A stretch of DNA of 64,000 bases, from NCBI GenBank assembly GCA_947627275.1, contig CANQVK010000010.1, positions 1 through 64,000 of the forward strand, read 5' to 3'. The position numbers were made by a program, and so were the translations under genes. A model generated the notes under the pieces. It did no database searches and was not told the origin of the DNA. It saw only the letters and a list, made by a program, of their open reading frames with translations. This document shows, piece by piece, positions 7,204 through 15,729 of the stretch; position 1 is the stretch's first letter, and the number at the start of each line of letters is the position of its first letter. Source of the DNA: an uncultured Ruminococcus sp. Its GTDB lineage: Bacteria; Bacillota; Clostridia; Oscillospirales; Ruminococcaceae.

Positions 7204-9058
7204 TCACCTCTCTGCTATCCAAGGAAATGCACACTTTTTTGTCGGTGGATGTAATCTCACTACTATACATTACTTTTTTTACCAATGCATCACTAAACTC
7301 TTTCACATCAACGCCCTGTTTAAACATCAAATAATCCATCATTGTTTTGGTGAAATCTTCTTCGCTGATTTCAAATTCCTTTTCGGGAATCTGATAGCTT
7401 AAATGCTCGGAAGGCTTGATCCATTTTATTGTATCATCGCCAGATTGCTTGCGGATGATTTCAACCCATCTGTCCTCAATGCTCTGCCATCTATCCTTAA
7501 TGTCCTGTCTACCTTGATTTTTAACGGTTTCCAATCCGTCATCTTTAATAAAACAAGTGAAGATTTCTTTATTGTTCTGTGGAACACCTGCCTCAAAAAT
7601 AAATATGGAAGTCGTTACACCCTCGGAAAATATCTTTTCCGGCAACTTAATAATTTTCTCTAAGGTGCTATGCTTGAGCAGTTTAGCTCCGTTATCCTTT
7701 TCGAGTTTTTTATCAGGAAGAATAAAGGCACATTTTGTATGCGGCGGTACATTCAAAAGAACATTGTTTACAATTGTTAAACAACCATATTTGCGTTCAA
7801 AAGGTGGATTCATTAAAACTTTTGTTATAGGGTTACTCAATAAAATCAAATTGCCGTTTTTATCTTTTTGGAATTCACCTTTTTTGTTGGTTTTATAGCT
7901 TTTGGATTTTATCCAATTGCAAGCCTCTTGTGTGCGCGTGTCCAACTGTTCCAAATTGGTTTTTCCGTCTTTATGGATAAGCATATTCGCACAGGCAAGA
8001 GCAAATATTTCCCTGTCAAACTCAATGCCAAACAACTGTGTTTCTTTGATTTCAGGTGTTTTCTTGGCATTTATGCCGCCCGCTGCCTTAATCATATTGC
8101 ACATAGACTTTACAAGGAATGCACCGGAACCGCAAGCAGCATCTAGTATTCTGTCGTTTTGATCTATATCAATAAGACGATACATAAACGAGGTAATGTG
8201 ATCAGGGGTAAACACTTGTCCGCTTTCAGATTTCTTTTTATAACGGTTAAATTCATTAAAGAATATACCCATTACATCTTCGCCGTTCCAATAGTCAGAG
8301 TTGACGCAATCGGAAATTTCGGAAACCCATTTAATAAAATTGTCAATCGCTTCTTGGTTGGAAGCGTTATTCATTTTAATTTCGGCGTAAACATCAATCA
8401 ATAAATCCAGCTTTAGATTTTGTTTTTTGCTTTCCTCTAAAGATTTACCCAATGTACTTAAAATGGAGTTTTTCATCAAGGAAAAATCCATACCTTTGAT
8501 TAAAATGGCTTCGTATCTTTTTGCTACCAAAGCGCAAGCGGTAAAAATCATTCTGTGATACAAATTTTTAATACCAAACTCTGTGTGCAAGCAATCGTTA
8601 ATTTTCTTTGTAAGATTATAAATACGTTGTTTATCTATGGCATTCTTGTTAAAAAGAGCAATATAGTATGTCTTGTGTTGGAGAGTTGTTGAAATCTCAG
8701 TATCTTCAATATTATTCTTAAAAGTACGAGTATCTATTCCGTTATAAAGAATACCAACTACTTGCTTATATTTAGTAGCGGCAATATCGCAATTTTTAAT
8801 AAGTTCATCTGCCCACTTTTGAAGAGAAATATCTTCGGATTCTGATTTTGTTTCAAGAATTATGGCTGGCATATTATGATCATCAGGCAGATACCAACCG
8901 TCAGGTTTGTCATTTATACCTTTGAATCCTAATTGATTAAAGGTTGTAATTTGTCCAGTACCTTGTTGTATTTTTGCTTCTATGGCATCAAAACCCAATA
9001 TAATTTTAGCACTATCTCTAACTTGATCTTCCGTGCGGCAAGTAGATTTATTTATCAT
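7184..9058 (-). CDS. Fused nuclease-N6-adenine methyltransferase (BcgIA-like)
   Basis: Protein of 624 residues. The N-terminal part has a PD...ExK nuclease pattern: D53 in KPDGW, then E69-x-K71 in ILETKSE. A helical HsdM-type linker follows, then the methyltransferase core with FTPDHITSFM (about 283), SAM-binding motif I DAACGSGAFL (about 306-315) and catalytic NPPF (417-420). One chain thus both cuts and methylates, and the neighbouring subunit gives specificity. That is the BcgI architecture, and no separate restriction gene is present. AGGAGG lies 7 bases before the ATG. The operon begins downstream of the broken AbiE toxin gene and may share its transcript. The target sequence cannot be told from the protein. 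Confidence 0.84.
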   Translation of the reverse strand: MINKSTCRTEDQVRDSAKIILGFDAIEAKIQQGTGQITTFNQLGFKGINDKPDGWYLPDDHNMPAIILETKSESEDISLQKWADELIKNCDIAATKYKQVVGILYNGIDTRTFKNNIEDTEISTTLQHKTYYIALFNKNAIDKQRIYNLTKKINDCLHTEFGIKNLYHRMIFTACALVAKRYEAILIKGMDFSLMKNSILSTLGKSLEESKKQNLKLDLLIDVYAEIKMNNASNQEAIDNFIKWVSEISDCVNSDYWNGEDVMGIFFNEFNRYKKKSESGQVFTPDHITSFMYRLIDIDQNDRILDAACGSGAFLVKSMCNMIKAAGGINAKKTPEIKETQLFGIEFDREIFALACANMLIHKDGKTNLEQLDTRTQEACNWIKSKSYKTNKKGEFQKDKNGNLILLSNPITKVLMNPPFERKYGCLTIVNNVLLNVPPHTKCAFILPDKKLEKDNGAKLLKHSTLEKIIKLPEKIFSEGVTTSIFIFEAGVPQNNKEIFTCFIKDDGLETVKNQGRQDIKDRWQSIEDRWVEIIRKQSGDDTIKWIKPSEHLSYQIPEKEFEISEEDFTKTMMDYLMFKQGVDVKEFSDALVKKVMYSSEITSTDKKVCISLDSREVNDCEQN

Positions 9059-9074
9059 TTGATCTTCCTCCTAA

Positions 9075-9970
9075 TCACATCCACTCTGTATTTTGAGCTG
9101 ACCATTTTTCAACATAATCCATCTTTTTTATCGCCAATGCAAACGGTTTGGCAAGAAAGACTTTTATCGTTTTCAACACTGTGCTGAAATCATCGGTTTT
9201 AGTATCAATCTTTCGACAAAACGCTTTCCATTTCTTTTGCATTGCTTCATCACTGTCAAAAGCCATAACCTGTTCAAACTGCTCTACTGTAAAGGCGTGT
9301 CCACGATTTTCGAAAGTTTTTCTTAGTGCCTCCGTAAGCGTTGCTTCGTCAAAATCAACTTATATGCAAGATAGTAAATATCGTAGTAATCCTTCATTCA
9401 ACTGGAAAACTCCATAAGACTAAGGATATCGTCAATTTTTTCAGCAATCGTTGTTTCGAGAGAATAGGTATTTACCGTCGGAGCAGTAAAATCATCAAGC
9501 TGTGTTGGGATTTTCCACTTTTCCTGTTTTGGCACAATGACATCGCCCACACCGAAATCAATGCTGAACGGCGTTTTCGTGTTCTTGATTCGTACTACGA
9601 GAGAATCGCCGATGCCAGCGTATTTCTTTGCAACGGCAATAGGCGTAATATCCTTGATTTCAAAGGTAATAAAATCATTGCCGGTAGGCGTGTTGATGAT
9701 TTCTTCCAGCACAGGCTTCAACTGTTCGGGTGTATTGGGTACTTTCCAAAGAAGAAAATATACATCCACTGTTACACGGCTGTCAAAGTCAGTAACTGAA
9801 TATATAAACAGACCGCCTTTGAGTACAAGATTCTCAGCATATTTAGAATGTTCCAAACGCCGTAGAAACTCTTCCTGACAGAAAAGCTACAAACAAAGCT
9901 GTTAGCTCCGTCCGCTTTCTTTCGCCTTATTTTTCAATTTCGCAAGTACAGATGCTGCAATATCAGCCAT
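9075..9970 (-). pseudogene. Broken AbiEii nucleotidyltransferase toxin
   Basis: From an ATG at 9970, overlapping the abiEi stop by 8 bases, one can read MADIAASVLAKLKNKAKESG followed by in-frame TAA and TAG codons. The frame then continues through LVLKGGLFIY and SRVTVDVYFLL to a third stop before MKDYYDIYYLA. About 10 codons later a 1-base loss shifts the frame, which runs on to QNTEWM at 9075. Joined, the pieces give a full AbiEii-like protein. The nucleotidyltransferase D-x-D is also changed (DVY). With three nonsense codons, one frameshift and a damaged active site, the toxin is dead. Confidence 0.88.
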
Positions 9971-10568
9971 TCAGCAGCACCTCCGTTACATTCGTAACCT
10001 TTGCATAAAGCTTCATTTCTCTTGCGTACCTTGAAAGGTTCGCAAGATTTTTGTTTTTATCAGCGGCATAAGCGTTGACAGCCTTGTTAAAAATTTCATT
10101 GTCCAGCTTTGTACGATATTTGAAGCAATCGCATATTGTACGCTCTCGGTCGTACACAGCAAGCGTTACGCCGTTAAAGCTATCTGTTGATTTTCCAATT
10201 TGTAAAAAATCCTTTTGAATATAGTAAGCCTTAATCGGAAACTCTTCTATCTTTTTTACAGCACGGGACGCCGTTCTCGGCACGGCTACAGACCATTCAC
10301 GGGGAGCGAAATCGCTATACCCATAATGAAACAGTGCGGATTCAAAGCAAACAATTCCTTGCGGAAGAATCTCCTGTAGCAATTGCTCCTCTGTTATTTG
10401 ATTGCTGTGAGGAAGCTGATAAAAACCCCGGCGGATTCTTTCAATAAAGCCTTCTTTGCAAAGTACCACAACTTCATAATTTTTTATTCCCTCTGCCACA
10501 AAGTCAGCGGTTTTTGCAATGCCGCCGTTATTCATAATTACATTTTGCGCAATTTCTTTTTTGTTCAA
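9963..10568 (-). CDS. abiEi: AbiEi antitoxin-type transcriptional regulator
   Basis: Protein of 201 residues. It has an N-terminal winged helix (about residues 1-60, with GIAKTADFV and GFIERIRRGFYQL) and the AbiEi antitoxin domain with ECxTICDCFKYR-like text (RERTICDCFKYR near 145). In type IV AbiE systems AbiEi represses its own promoter at inverted repeats and offsets the toxin AbiEii. The start is a TTG with only a weak ribosome binding site, about 40 bases behind a strong promoter (10616-10644). An inverted repeat at 10655-10685 fits as its operator. Since the toxin is broken, the intact antitoxin may survive as a regulator. Confidence 0.85.
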   Translation of the reverse strand: MNKKEIAQNVIMNNGGIAKTADFVAEGIKNYEVVVLCKEGFIERIRRGFYQLPHSNQITEEQLLQEILPQGIVCFESALFHYGYSDFAPREWSVAVPRTASRAVKKIEEFPIKAYYIQKDFLQIGKSTDSFNGVTLAVYDRERTICDCFKYRTKLDNEIFNKAVNAYAADKNKNLANLSRYAREMKLYAKVTNVTEVLLNG

Positions 10569-10615
10569 GCAAGCACCAACTTTCTACACACAAACTCAAA
10601 ATATTTTATGCTCTT

Positions 10616-10644
10616 ATTATATCATAGAGTAAGAACAATTGCAA
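10616..10644 (-). promoter_or_regulatory. Promoter of abiE and possibly the restriction operon
   Basis: TTGCAA and TATAAT on the minus strand with 17 bases between them, about 48 bases before the abiEi start. Confidence 0.75.
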
Positions 10645-10654
10645 TAGTTATTGA

Positions 10655-10685
10655 CGAATAAATCATACACATGGAGATTTATTCG
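10655..10685. promoter_or_regulatory. Inverted repeat next to abiE promoter, likely AbiEi operator
   Basis: CGAATAAATC (10655-10664) and GATTTATTCG (10676-10685) form a perfect 10-bp inverted repeat, 11 bases apart, directly upstream of the -35 box. AbiEi proteins are known to bind inverted repeats at their own promoters. The same 9-base half-site occurs before the OLD nuclease gene. Confidence 0.65.
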
Positions 10686-10700
10686 TAGTTACAGGAGTGT

Positions 10701-10974
10701 TGTAACTATTATGTAACTAATCACATAAAGATCACAAGAAATGCCTCTAAACTCCCTGTATCTCATTATATATAAAAATCCTTATTACAGAGCATACAAT
10801 CTCATCAATCACCTAAATACGTCGTTTCTGAGTAATACTATCTAAAAAAATCAGCATACAACCGTACTACACTTCCAAGTAAGTAGTACAGATGTACGTG
10901 CTTTGTAATACTATCAAAATTCCCACAAATCCTTGATAACACTGGGCAAAACGCAGTTTGTAATACTGTAATAC
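10701..10974. repeat. Short direct and inverted repeats in a non-coding stretch
   Basis: This region between the sigma gene and abiE holds TGTAACTA twice (10701, 10712), GTAATAC four times (10832, 10905, 10960, 10968), two of them extended to GTAATACTATC, and an inverted pair GTACTAC/GTAGTAC (10864-10889). It codes for nothing visible. Such clustered repeats can be binding sites for a replication or regulatory protein. Confidence 0.45.
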
Positions 10975-10980
10975 AAATTT

Positions 10981-11718
10981 TCAGGAAAGATGTTCCTTCA
11001 GCTTTTTCAAAGCCGCCTTAATGCCCTTTTCAACTGTTGCTGTACCAACGCAGAACTCCTCGCCGATTTGTGCAAATGTATGCGGTTGACAGCCAATTCC
11101 GTAGTACATTCGTATATATTCAGTATGCCGAGGATTGAGAATTTCATCAAGTTTATCTGTCAGCTCTTCAGCAATTTGTTTTTGTTCATTCTCAATCACA
11201 ATTTCTTCTGGATTCAAAATGTCAGACAGCAATTTTTCGTCCAGTTTTTTATCATGAATAAAATCATTACTATCAAGCATTGAACGGTACTCGTCAATGC
11301 TTGTTTTTCTTTTTTGGCTTAAAATAAAAAGTTCTGTTGCCTTGTCAGTAGAAATATTCATTGTATTGCTTATGAGGACAATCTGCTCATCGACTGAAAA
11401 TTGACTGTTTTCAGCACAGATTTTTCTTACCTTGCCAATCTGCTTGTTAAGGTGCTCAGAAATGCTGACTGTGTCAAGGAAAAAACGGATTTCCTCAAGC
11501 ATTTTCAATCTGACTCCGCTGTAAGCATATGTCCAAAACGGTACCCCTTTGCTTTCATTAAAGTTTGCAGATTGCTCGATCAGCGAAATATAGCCGGCTT
11601 TCTGCAAATCCTCAAAGGCTTCAAATGGCAGGCTATATGTCTTTGAAAGCGATTCTGCAAGCCTGTACACATTATCATAATTTTCATGGATAAGCCGTTC
11701 ATTTTTGTTCTTCTTCAT
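10981..11718 (-). CDS. Element-encoded sigma-70 family factor
   Basis: Protein of 245 residues. Region 2 is seen near residues 35-80 (FEDLQKAGYISLIEQ, then VPFWTYAYSGVRLKMLEEIR), a region 3-like helical stretch lies in the middle, and region 4 near 190-243 (NPRHTEYIRMYYG, then the helix-turn-helix FAQIGEEFCVGTATVEKGIKAALKKL). This is the SigF/FliA-like small sigma layout, without region 1. Its start overlaps the stop of the preceding gene by ATGA, so translation is coupled. A dedicated sigma factor would let the element switch on its own genes; its target promoters are unknown. The 3' end abuts the repeat-rich stretch. Confidence 0.8.
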   Translation of the reverse strand: MKKNKNERLIHENYDNVYRLAESLSKTYSLPFEAFEDLQKAGYISLIEQSANFNESKGVPFWTYAYSGVRLKMLEEIRFFLDTVSISEHLNKQIGKVRKICAENSQFSVDEQIVLISNTMNISTDKATELFILSQKRKTSIDEYRSMLDSNDFIHDKKLDEKLLSDILNPEEIVIENEQKQIAEELTDKLDEILNPRHTEYIRMYYGIGCQPHTFAQIGEEFCVGTATVEKGIKAALKKLKEHLS

Positions 11719-12866
11719 TTTGCCCCTCCGATGTTTAAGGTCTTGTATAGTGAGTTCTTTTCAAATAACTGTTCAAGTGTTTTGTAGGTTATTAAATCAC
11801 CATTTGCATCGTATTTTCCACGGATAGCCATATCACGCATAGTTTCAAGATAATGCAGGATTTTATCATACTCCTCATCTGAAATATTTCCACGAAATTT
11901 CTGCTGATAATATTTATTCCTCGCCTTATTATAGGTCTGAACGATAGGATCGTTTTCCGCCTTTTCCTTGTGCTTGTTTTTAGCGCCTATTTGACGGCAG
12001 GTTCTGTTTGAATTTTCGGGAGATTTTTCATTGCAGTAAAATGTTTTATAGCTGTCAGTTGAAAGGAAAAAACGTCCGCAGTTATGACAGCGAAACGGCG
12101 CTCTGTCATACTGAACAGCTTTGAAAAAGTCGTATTGGATAACGCTCTGCGCATTATGAAATTCACAGGTTTCCACCATGATCAGTTTTTCCTTATCGTT
12201 CGGATCAATCATTCCTGAAACGCCAAGATTTACGTCCATAGTTTTATCAATATTGGATTTATCGTAGTACGGAACAGTTGCCCGTAGATTTTGTGAAAGT
12301 GAGGAGTATTCGTTAAAAGCCCACCACGCCGCAGTGTAATTGTCCTCGTCACGCTTTTTTACCTGTGAGAAATACATATCAGATATTTCTGCAATACAGC
12401 ACGACATAATATAAAGTCCAATTCCATAACCCGAAAACAGCTTTTTGTACTGCTTATACTCCGAATATTCGTCGGAAGTAACATCATACAGTCTGCCATA
12501 GAATTCACTGCATTTTATTCTTTCGGCACGCTGTTTTTCCTTCTCCAAATTAATACTGACATAGCGATATGGTGGCAAACCAACTGCTATTTTTTCAATT
12601 TCTAAAATGCGGTTCACGAACTCTGTTATCGTATGTTCATTTTTTACCGCCATGCTGTTATCTGCAAATCTCGCAAAGGAAACTGTTAAATCGAAAATTT
12701 TCCCCATATCCTCAGCCTTCATATTCAGCAGATCCGTAGTAATTTCGCCGACATTCAGACTGTATTTGGTCGTGAAAATTCTGTTTTTATGGATAAGAAA
12801 ATAGAACCTGAAAAAGCTGTCATCAGGCATATCATAGTTGGAGTTGTTCGGAATTGTGTTGTTCAT
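11715..12866 (-). CDS. Zinc-finger protein, DUF6076-like
   Basis: Protein of 383 residues. The N-terminal two thirds are helical and unrecognised. A metal-binding cluster follows with C260, C263, C278 and C290 (FRCHNCGRFF ... FYCNE ... TCRQIG), then a basic, helix-rich tail. The cluster resembles that of CGNR and DUF6076 proteins, which often occur on clostridial mobile elements. It is the first gene of a two-gene operon with the sigma factor, which it overlaps by 4 bases, so it could act as that factor's partner or anti-factor; that is inference. AAGGAG lies 7 bases before the ATG. Confidence 0.65.
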   Translation of the reverse strand: MNNTIPNNSNYDMPDDSFFRFYFLIHKNRIFTTKYSLNVGEITTDLLNMKAEDMGKIFDLTVSFARFADNSMAVKNEHTITEFVNRILEIEKIAVGLPPYRYVSINLEKEKQRAERIKCSEFYGRLYDVTSDEYSEYKQYKKLFSGYGIGLYIMSCCIAEISDMYFSQVKKRDEDNYTAAWWAFNEYSSLSQNLRATVPYYDKSNIDKTMDVNLGVSGMIDPNDKEKLIMVETCEFHNAQSVIQYDFFKAVQYDRAPFRCHNCGRFFLSTDSYKTFYCNEKSPENSNRTCRQIGAKNKHKEKAENDPIVQTYNKARNKYYQQKFRGNISDEEYDKILHYLETMRDMAIRGKYDANGDLITYKTLEQLFEKNSLYKTLNIGGAK

Positions 12867-12908
12867 ATCGTTTCTCCTTGTAACAAATCGAATTTCATTT
12901 CTAAGTTA

Positions 12909-12918
12909 ATTATATCAT
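12909..12918 (-). promoter_or_regulatory. Extended -10 promoter of the DUF6076-sigma operon
   Basis: TGATATAAT on the minus strand, about 45 bases before the start at 12866, with no good -35 box at 17 bases. The 170-base stretch 12867-13036 separates this operon from the divergent helicase gene and otherwise holds nothing clear. Confidence 0.5.
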
Positions 12919-13036
12919 GCTTGTCAAGTCCCATTCTGTAGTGAATGGAGTTTTTGCTTGTAATGCAATTTGATAAATTACAAAAAATTCTCCCAATAAA
13001 TATATGGGAGCAAAAAATGATTGGAGAGTGATAAGA

Positions 13037-14818
13037 ATGTCAGAATTATTGGCAGAAGAAAAAATTGAAGATGCTATGGATGAAACAGTCTATGATTCGC
13101 CTTATGCTGTGAAAAGCGGCTGTCTGTACGAAATGGTTCAAATCAAAGAACAGATTGTACCCATAAAACTTGCAGACTTTGTACCTACGCTTACAACAGA
13201 GATAACCCGCGATGACGGTGTGGAGCAGACCAAGAAATTTAAAGTATCTGCGATACACAAATCGGGAATTACTTTGCCGGAGGTAACAGTTTCAGCAGAT
13301 GAAATGCAGTCAATGAAATGGATGCTGAACCGCTGGGGAGCATACGGAGCTGCGCAGCCAAAACAAAATGTTCTCAGCAAGATTTGTCATGCTATACTGA
13401 GTACCAAAACGGCAGTTGAGTTTAAAACTGTCTACTTGCAGACAGGCTGGAAGAAAATCAACGGCGAGTATGTGTTTCTTATGCCGAACGCTCAACGACA
13501 AATCAGCGTTGAGCTGCAAGGAAAACTGAAAAATTATTCTTTCAGTAACAAGTGTTCAAAAGATGACGTAATTTATTTGACTGCTATGCTTGAAAATAGT
13601 TTTGCTCCGCAGAATGTTATGTTGCCACTGCTTGCGGTGACTTTTCTGTGTCCGCTGAATCATTTCCTGAAAATCGCAGGATATGAACCTAAGTTTGTAA
13701 CTGCTCTCATCGGTAAGACGGGTTCAAGGAAGTCAACACTTGCGGCACTGTTTCTTTCGTTCTTTGGAAAGTTCAGTGCAAGCGATTTGCCGATGTCTTT
13801 TCATGATACAGCAAACAGCATTCTGAGCAACGTTTACTATCTTAAAGATGTTCTGACTTGCATTGATGATTTTCATCCTAGCGGAATGTTTCATGAGCAG
13901 GAGATGAAAAGTATTGCTCAGAACATTTCACGATACTACGGCGATAGAATAGGACGTGCAAGGCTGAATTCAAAATCAGAATTACAGTCAAGCCGTCCAC
14001 CGACAGGAAATGCAATCATCACAGCGGAGTATGCTCCTGAGATTTCTGTTTCAGGTTCGGCAAGATACTTCAACATTGAATTGAATGAGAATGATGTTCA
14101 GATTGATGAACTGTCAGAGTATCAGCAACTTGTAAACAGCGGTACACTTTGTGGAATCATGCAGTTGTACATTGATTGGATAAAAGATGTGTATCTTGAT
14201 GATGAAAGTGTATTTGCAAAAATGCTTGAAGATATGTTTTTGAAGTATCGCTCTGATTTTATCAATGTGCTATGCGAATCAAAAGTAAAATTTCACAATA
14301 GGACTCCCGATATGCTTGCACATCTGAAAATTGGATTTTCATTTCTGCTTGTGTTCTTAAATGAACATGAGCAAGTTACAAAGTCAGAACTTGATAAATT
14401 TGAAAAAGTTTTTGATGAAATAATTCTGAAAGCTGTTTCGGACACTGCTGAAGTCATCGAACTTGAAAATCCCACAACAAAATTTTGTGAAAAGCTGCGC
14501 AGTCTGCTTGATAGCGGTCGATGCTATGTTGAAATCAGAGGTGCTGATAGAGTGCCACATCAGAAAAATTGTTTGGGATTGCAGGATGATAATTACTACT
14601 ATCTTTTTGCGGACGCTGCACATTCGGAAGTGCGAAAACTGTGTGCAGAACAGGGTGAGCATTTTAGTATCAGCAAAAACGAATTGCTCCGACAGTTAAG
14701 AAAAGATGGGATTCTGATTTCTCGGACAAACAGAAATACGATTTCAATTCGTGATAATTCAAATACAGTGGTTAACGTGATCATGCTGAATAAGGCAAAG
14801 CTGAAAATTTCAGAATAG
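13037..14818 (+). CDS. P-loop ATPase/helicase, DUF927-like
   Basis: Protein of 593 residues. A Walker A (GKTGSRKST) lies near residues 226-234 and a Walker B (VLTCIDDFHP) near 272-281, with an arginine-rich segment (RYYGDRIGRARL) after it. This pattern fits DUF927-type superfamily 3 helicases, which act in replication of plasmids, phages and integrated elements. The C-terminal 110 residues look like a winged-helix segment (ISKNELLRQLRKDGIL). The start at 13037 is preferred over the one 11 codons earlier because GGAGAG precedes it. No primase or replication initiator is adjacent, so replication of the excised circle is plausible but unproven. The gene is divergent from the sigma operon. Confidence 0.7.
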   Translation: MSELLAEEKIEDAMDETVYDSPYAVKSGCLYEMVQIKEQIVPIKLADFVPTLTTEITRDDGVEQTKKFKVSAIHKSGITLPEVTVSADEMQSMKWMLNRWGAYGAAQPKQNVLSKICHAILSTKTAVEFKTVYLQTGWKKINGEYVFLMPNAQRQISVELQGKLKNYSFSNKCSKDDVIYLTAMLENSFAPQNVMLPLLAVTFLCPLNHFLKIAGYEPKFVTALIGKTGSRKSTLAALFLSFFGKFSASDLPMSFHDTANSILSNVYYLKDVLTCIDDFHPSGMFHEQEMKSIAQNISRYYGDRIGRARLNSKSELQSSRPPTGNAIITAEYAPEISVSGSARYFNIELNENDVQIDELSEYQQLVNSGTLCGIMQLYIDWIKDVYLDDESVFAKMLEDMFLKYRSDFINVLCESKVKFHNRTPDMLAHLKIGFSFLLVFLNEHEQVTKSELDKFEKVFDEIILKAVSDTAEVIELENPTTKFCEKLRSLLDSGRCYVEIRGADRVPHQKNCLGLQDDNYYYLFADAAHSEVRKLCAEQGEHFSISKNELLRQLRKDGILISRTNRNTISIRDNSNTVVNVIMLNKAKLKISE

Positions 14819-15027
14819 TGTTGATTTCGGCGATTCTTGCCATCCGATTTCAAGTCGAGCAAGTTATCGATAGAGGACACAAAAACGGCACACAGGGCAA
14901 CGTGGAGCGTTTGTGAGCGAGTAATCCGATTACGGCAAAGGTGATGAAAAAATGTGAAATTGGCATATTGCACAAACGAAGCTTAATTCTGAAAATAACC
15001 AGTTGATTTATTTCATAGCAGGTTAAA

Positions 15028-15080
15028 GCATAGGGGTCTGAAGTCCCTATGCGTTCACAGCGGACGGCAAAGCCGACCGC
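15028..15080 (+). other. Two strong hairpins in a non-coding stretch
   Basis: GCATAGGG/CCCTATGC (15028-15052) is followed by GCGGACGGC/GCCGACCGC (15060-15080, one mismatch). They lie in the 428-base stretch 14819-15246 between the helicase and the ribbon-helix-helix gene, which has no convincing gene. They may terminate the helicase transcript or form a single-strand origin or transfer site. Confidence 0.45.
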
Positions 15081-15132
15081 AAAAGTACCGGAATTACGCC
15101 GTTTCCGCAAGTGGTTTGTGCAATTTTTAGTA

Positions 15133-15226
15133 GTCGCATCATGGAGTCAAAAATTGAAAATCGGTCGCATTCAGGAGTCGTAATTGCGAAATAGTGGCGA
15201 TAATTGGCGTATTTATAGGAGTCGCA
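15133..15226 (+). promoter_or_regulatory. Direct repeats upstream of ribbon-helix-helix gene
   Basis: GTCGCATCATGGAGTC (15133-15148) and GTCGCATTCAGGAGTC (15164-15179) are 31 bases apart, about three helix turns. A third partial copy GGAGTCGCA lies at 15218-15226. Ribbon-helix-helix proteins usually bind such repeats at their own promoters. Confidence 0.5.
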
Positions 15227-15246
15227 AAAAGAAAAGGAGTAAATGT

Positions 15247-15642
15247 ATGGCAAAAGAAAAAATGGCTGTATATTTTCAGCCTGAAACAATTAAGAAAATC
15301 GAACAGGAATATCGAGAGGACAATTGTGCCTCGAAAACAGAATTTATCGAAAAAGCCGTCAAGTTTTACATCGGCTATCTTCGTCAGCAGGAGGAGGTGA
15401 ATTACCTCTCCCCAATGATAACCGAGACGGTGAAAGCGCAGATCAAAGGTACAGAACAACGGCTTGCAAGATTGATGTTCAAGGTCGCAGTTGAGCTTGG
15501 AAAGCTGTCTCATATGACTGCTGCGATGAATGATGTTGATGATGAAACCTTGAAAAGTTTACACGCTATGTGTGTCACAGAAGTCCGTAAAATCAACGGT
15601 ATCATTGACTACGAAGATGCTGTTTATTATCAGCAAAACTAA
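15247..15642 (+). CDS. Ribbon-helix-helix DNA-binding protein of the recombinase module
   Basis: Protein of 131 residues. The start MAKEKMAVYFQPETIKKIEQ is a beta strand followed by a helix, with a second helix around TEFIEKAVKFYIGYL, the ribbon-helix-helix fold of CopG/MobC-like proteins. The C-terminal half is helical (LARLMFKVAVELGKLSHM) and is what survives in the relic at 63-280. AAGGAG precedes the ATG. It heads the block ribbon-helix-helix, 60-residue protein, recombinase. It likely binds the direct repeats upstream and controls the module, or serves as an accessory protein in transfer or excision; no relaxase gene is present. Confidence 0.7.
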   Translation: MAKEKMAVYFQPETIKKIEQEYREDNCASKTEFIEKAVKFYIGYLRQQEEVNYLSPMITETVKAQIKGTEQRLARLMFKVAVELGKLSHMTAAMNDVDDETLKSLHAMCVTEVRKINGIIDYEDAVYYQQN

Positions 15643-15729
15643 AAAATCTAAGAAAGGAAAATTTAAAATGCTCAATTTAACGTTCACAAGAAAATCAAGC
15701 GTAGGAACAACAAGGAGGTCGATAAAAGT

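Noticed and set aside
2111-9058. Classical type I restriction system (HsdR-HsdM-HsdS)
   Set aside because: No HsdR is present. The UvrD-like gene has SF1A helicase motifs and pairs with the OLD gene, and the methyltransferase has its own nuclease motif, so a BcgI-like system beside a Gabija-like pair explains the genes better.
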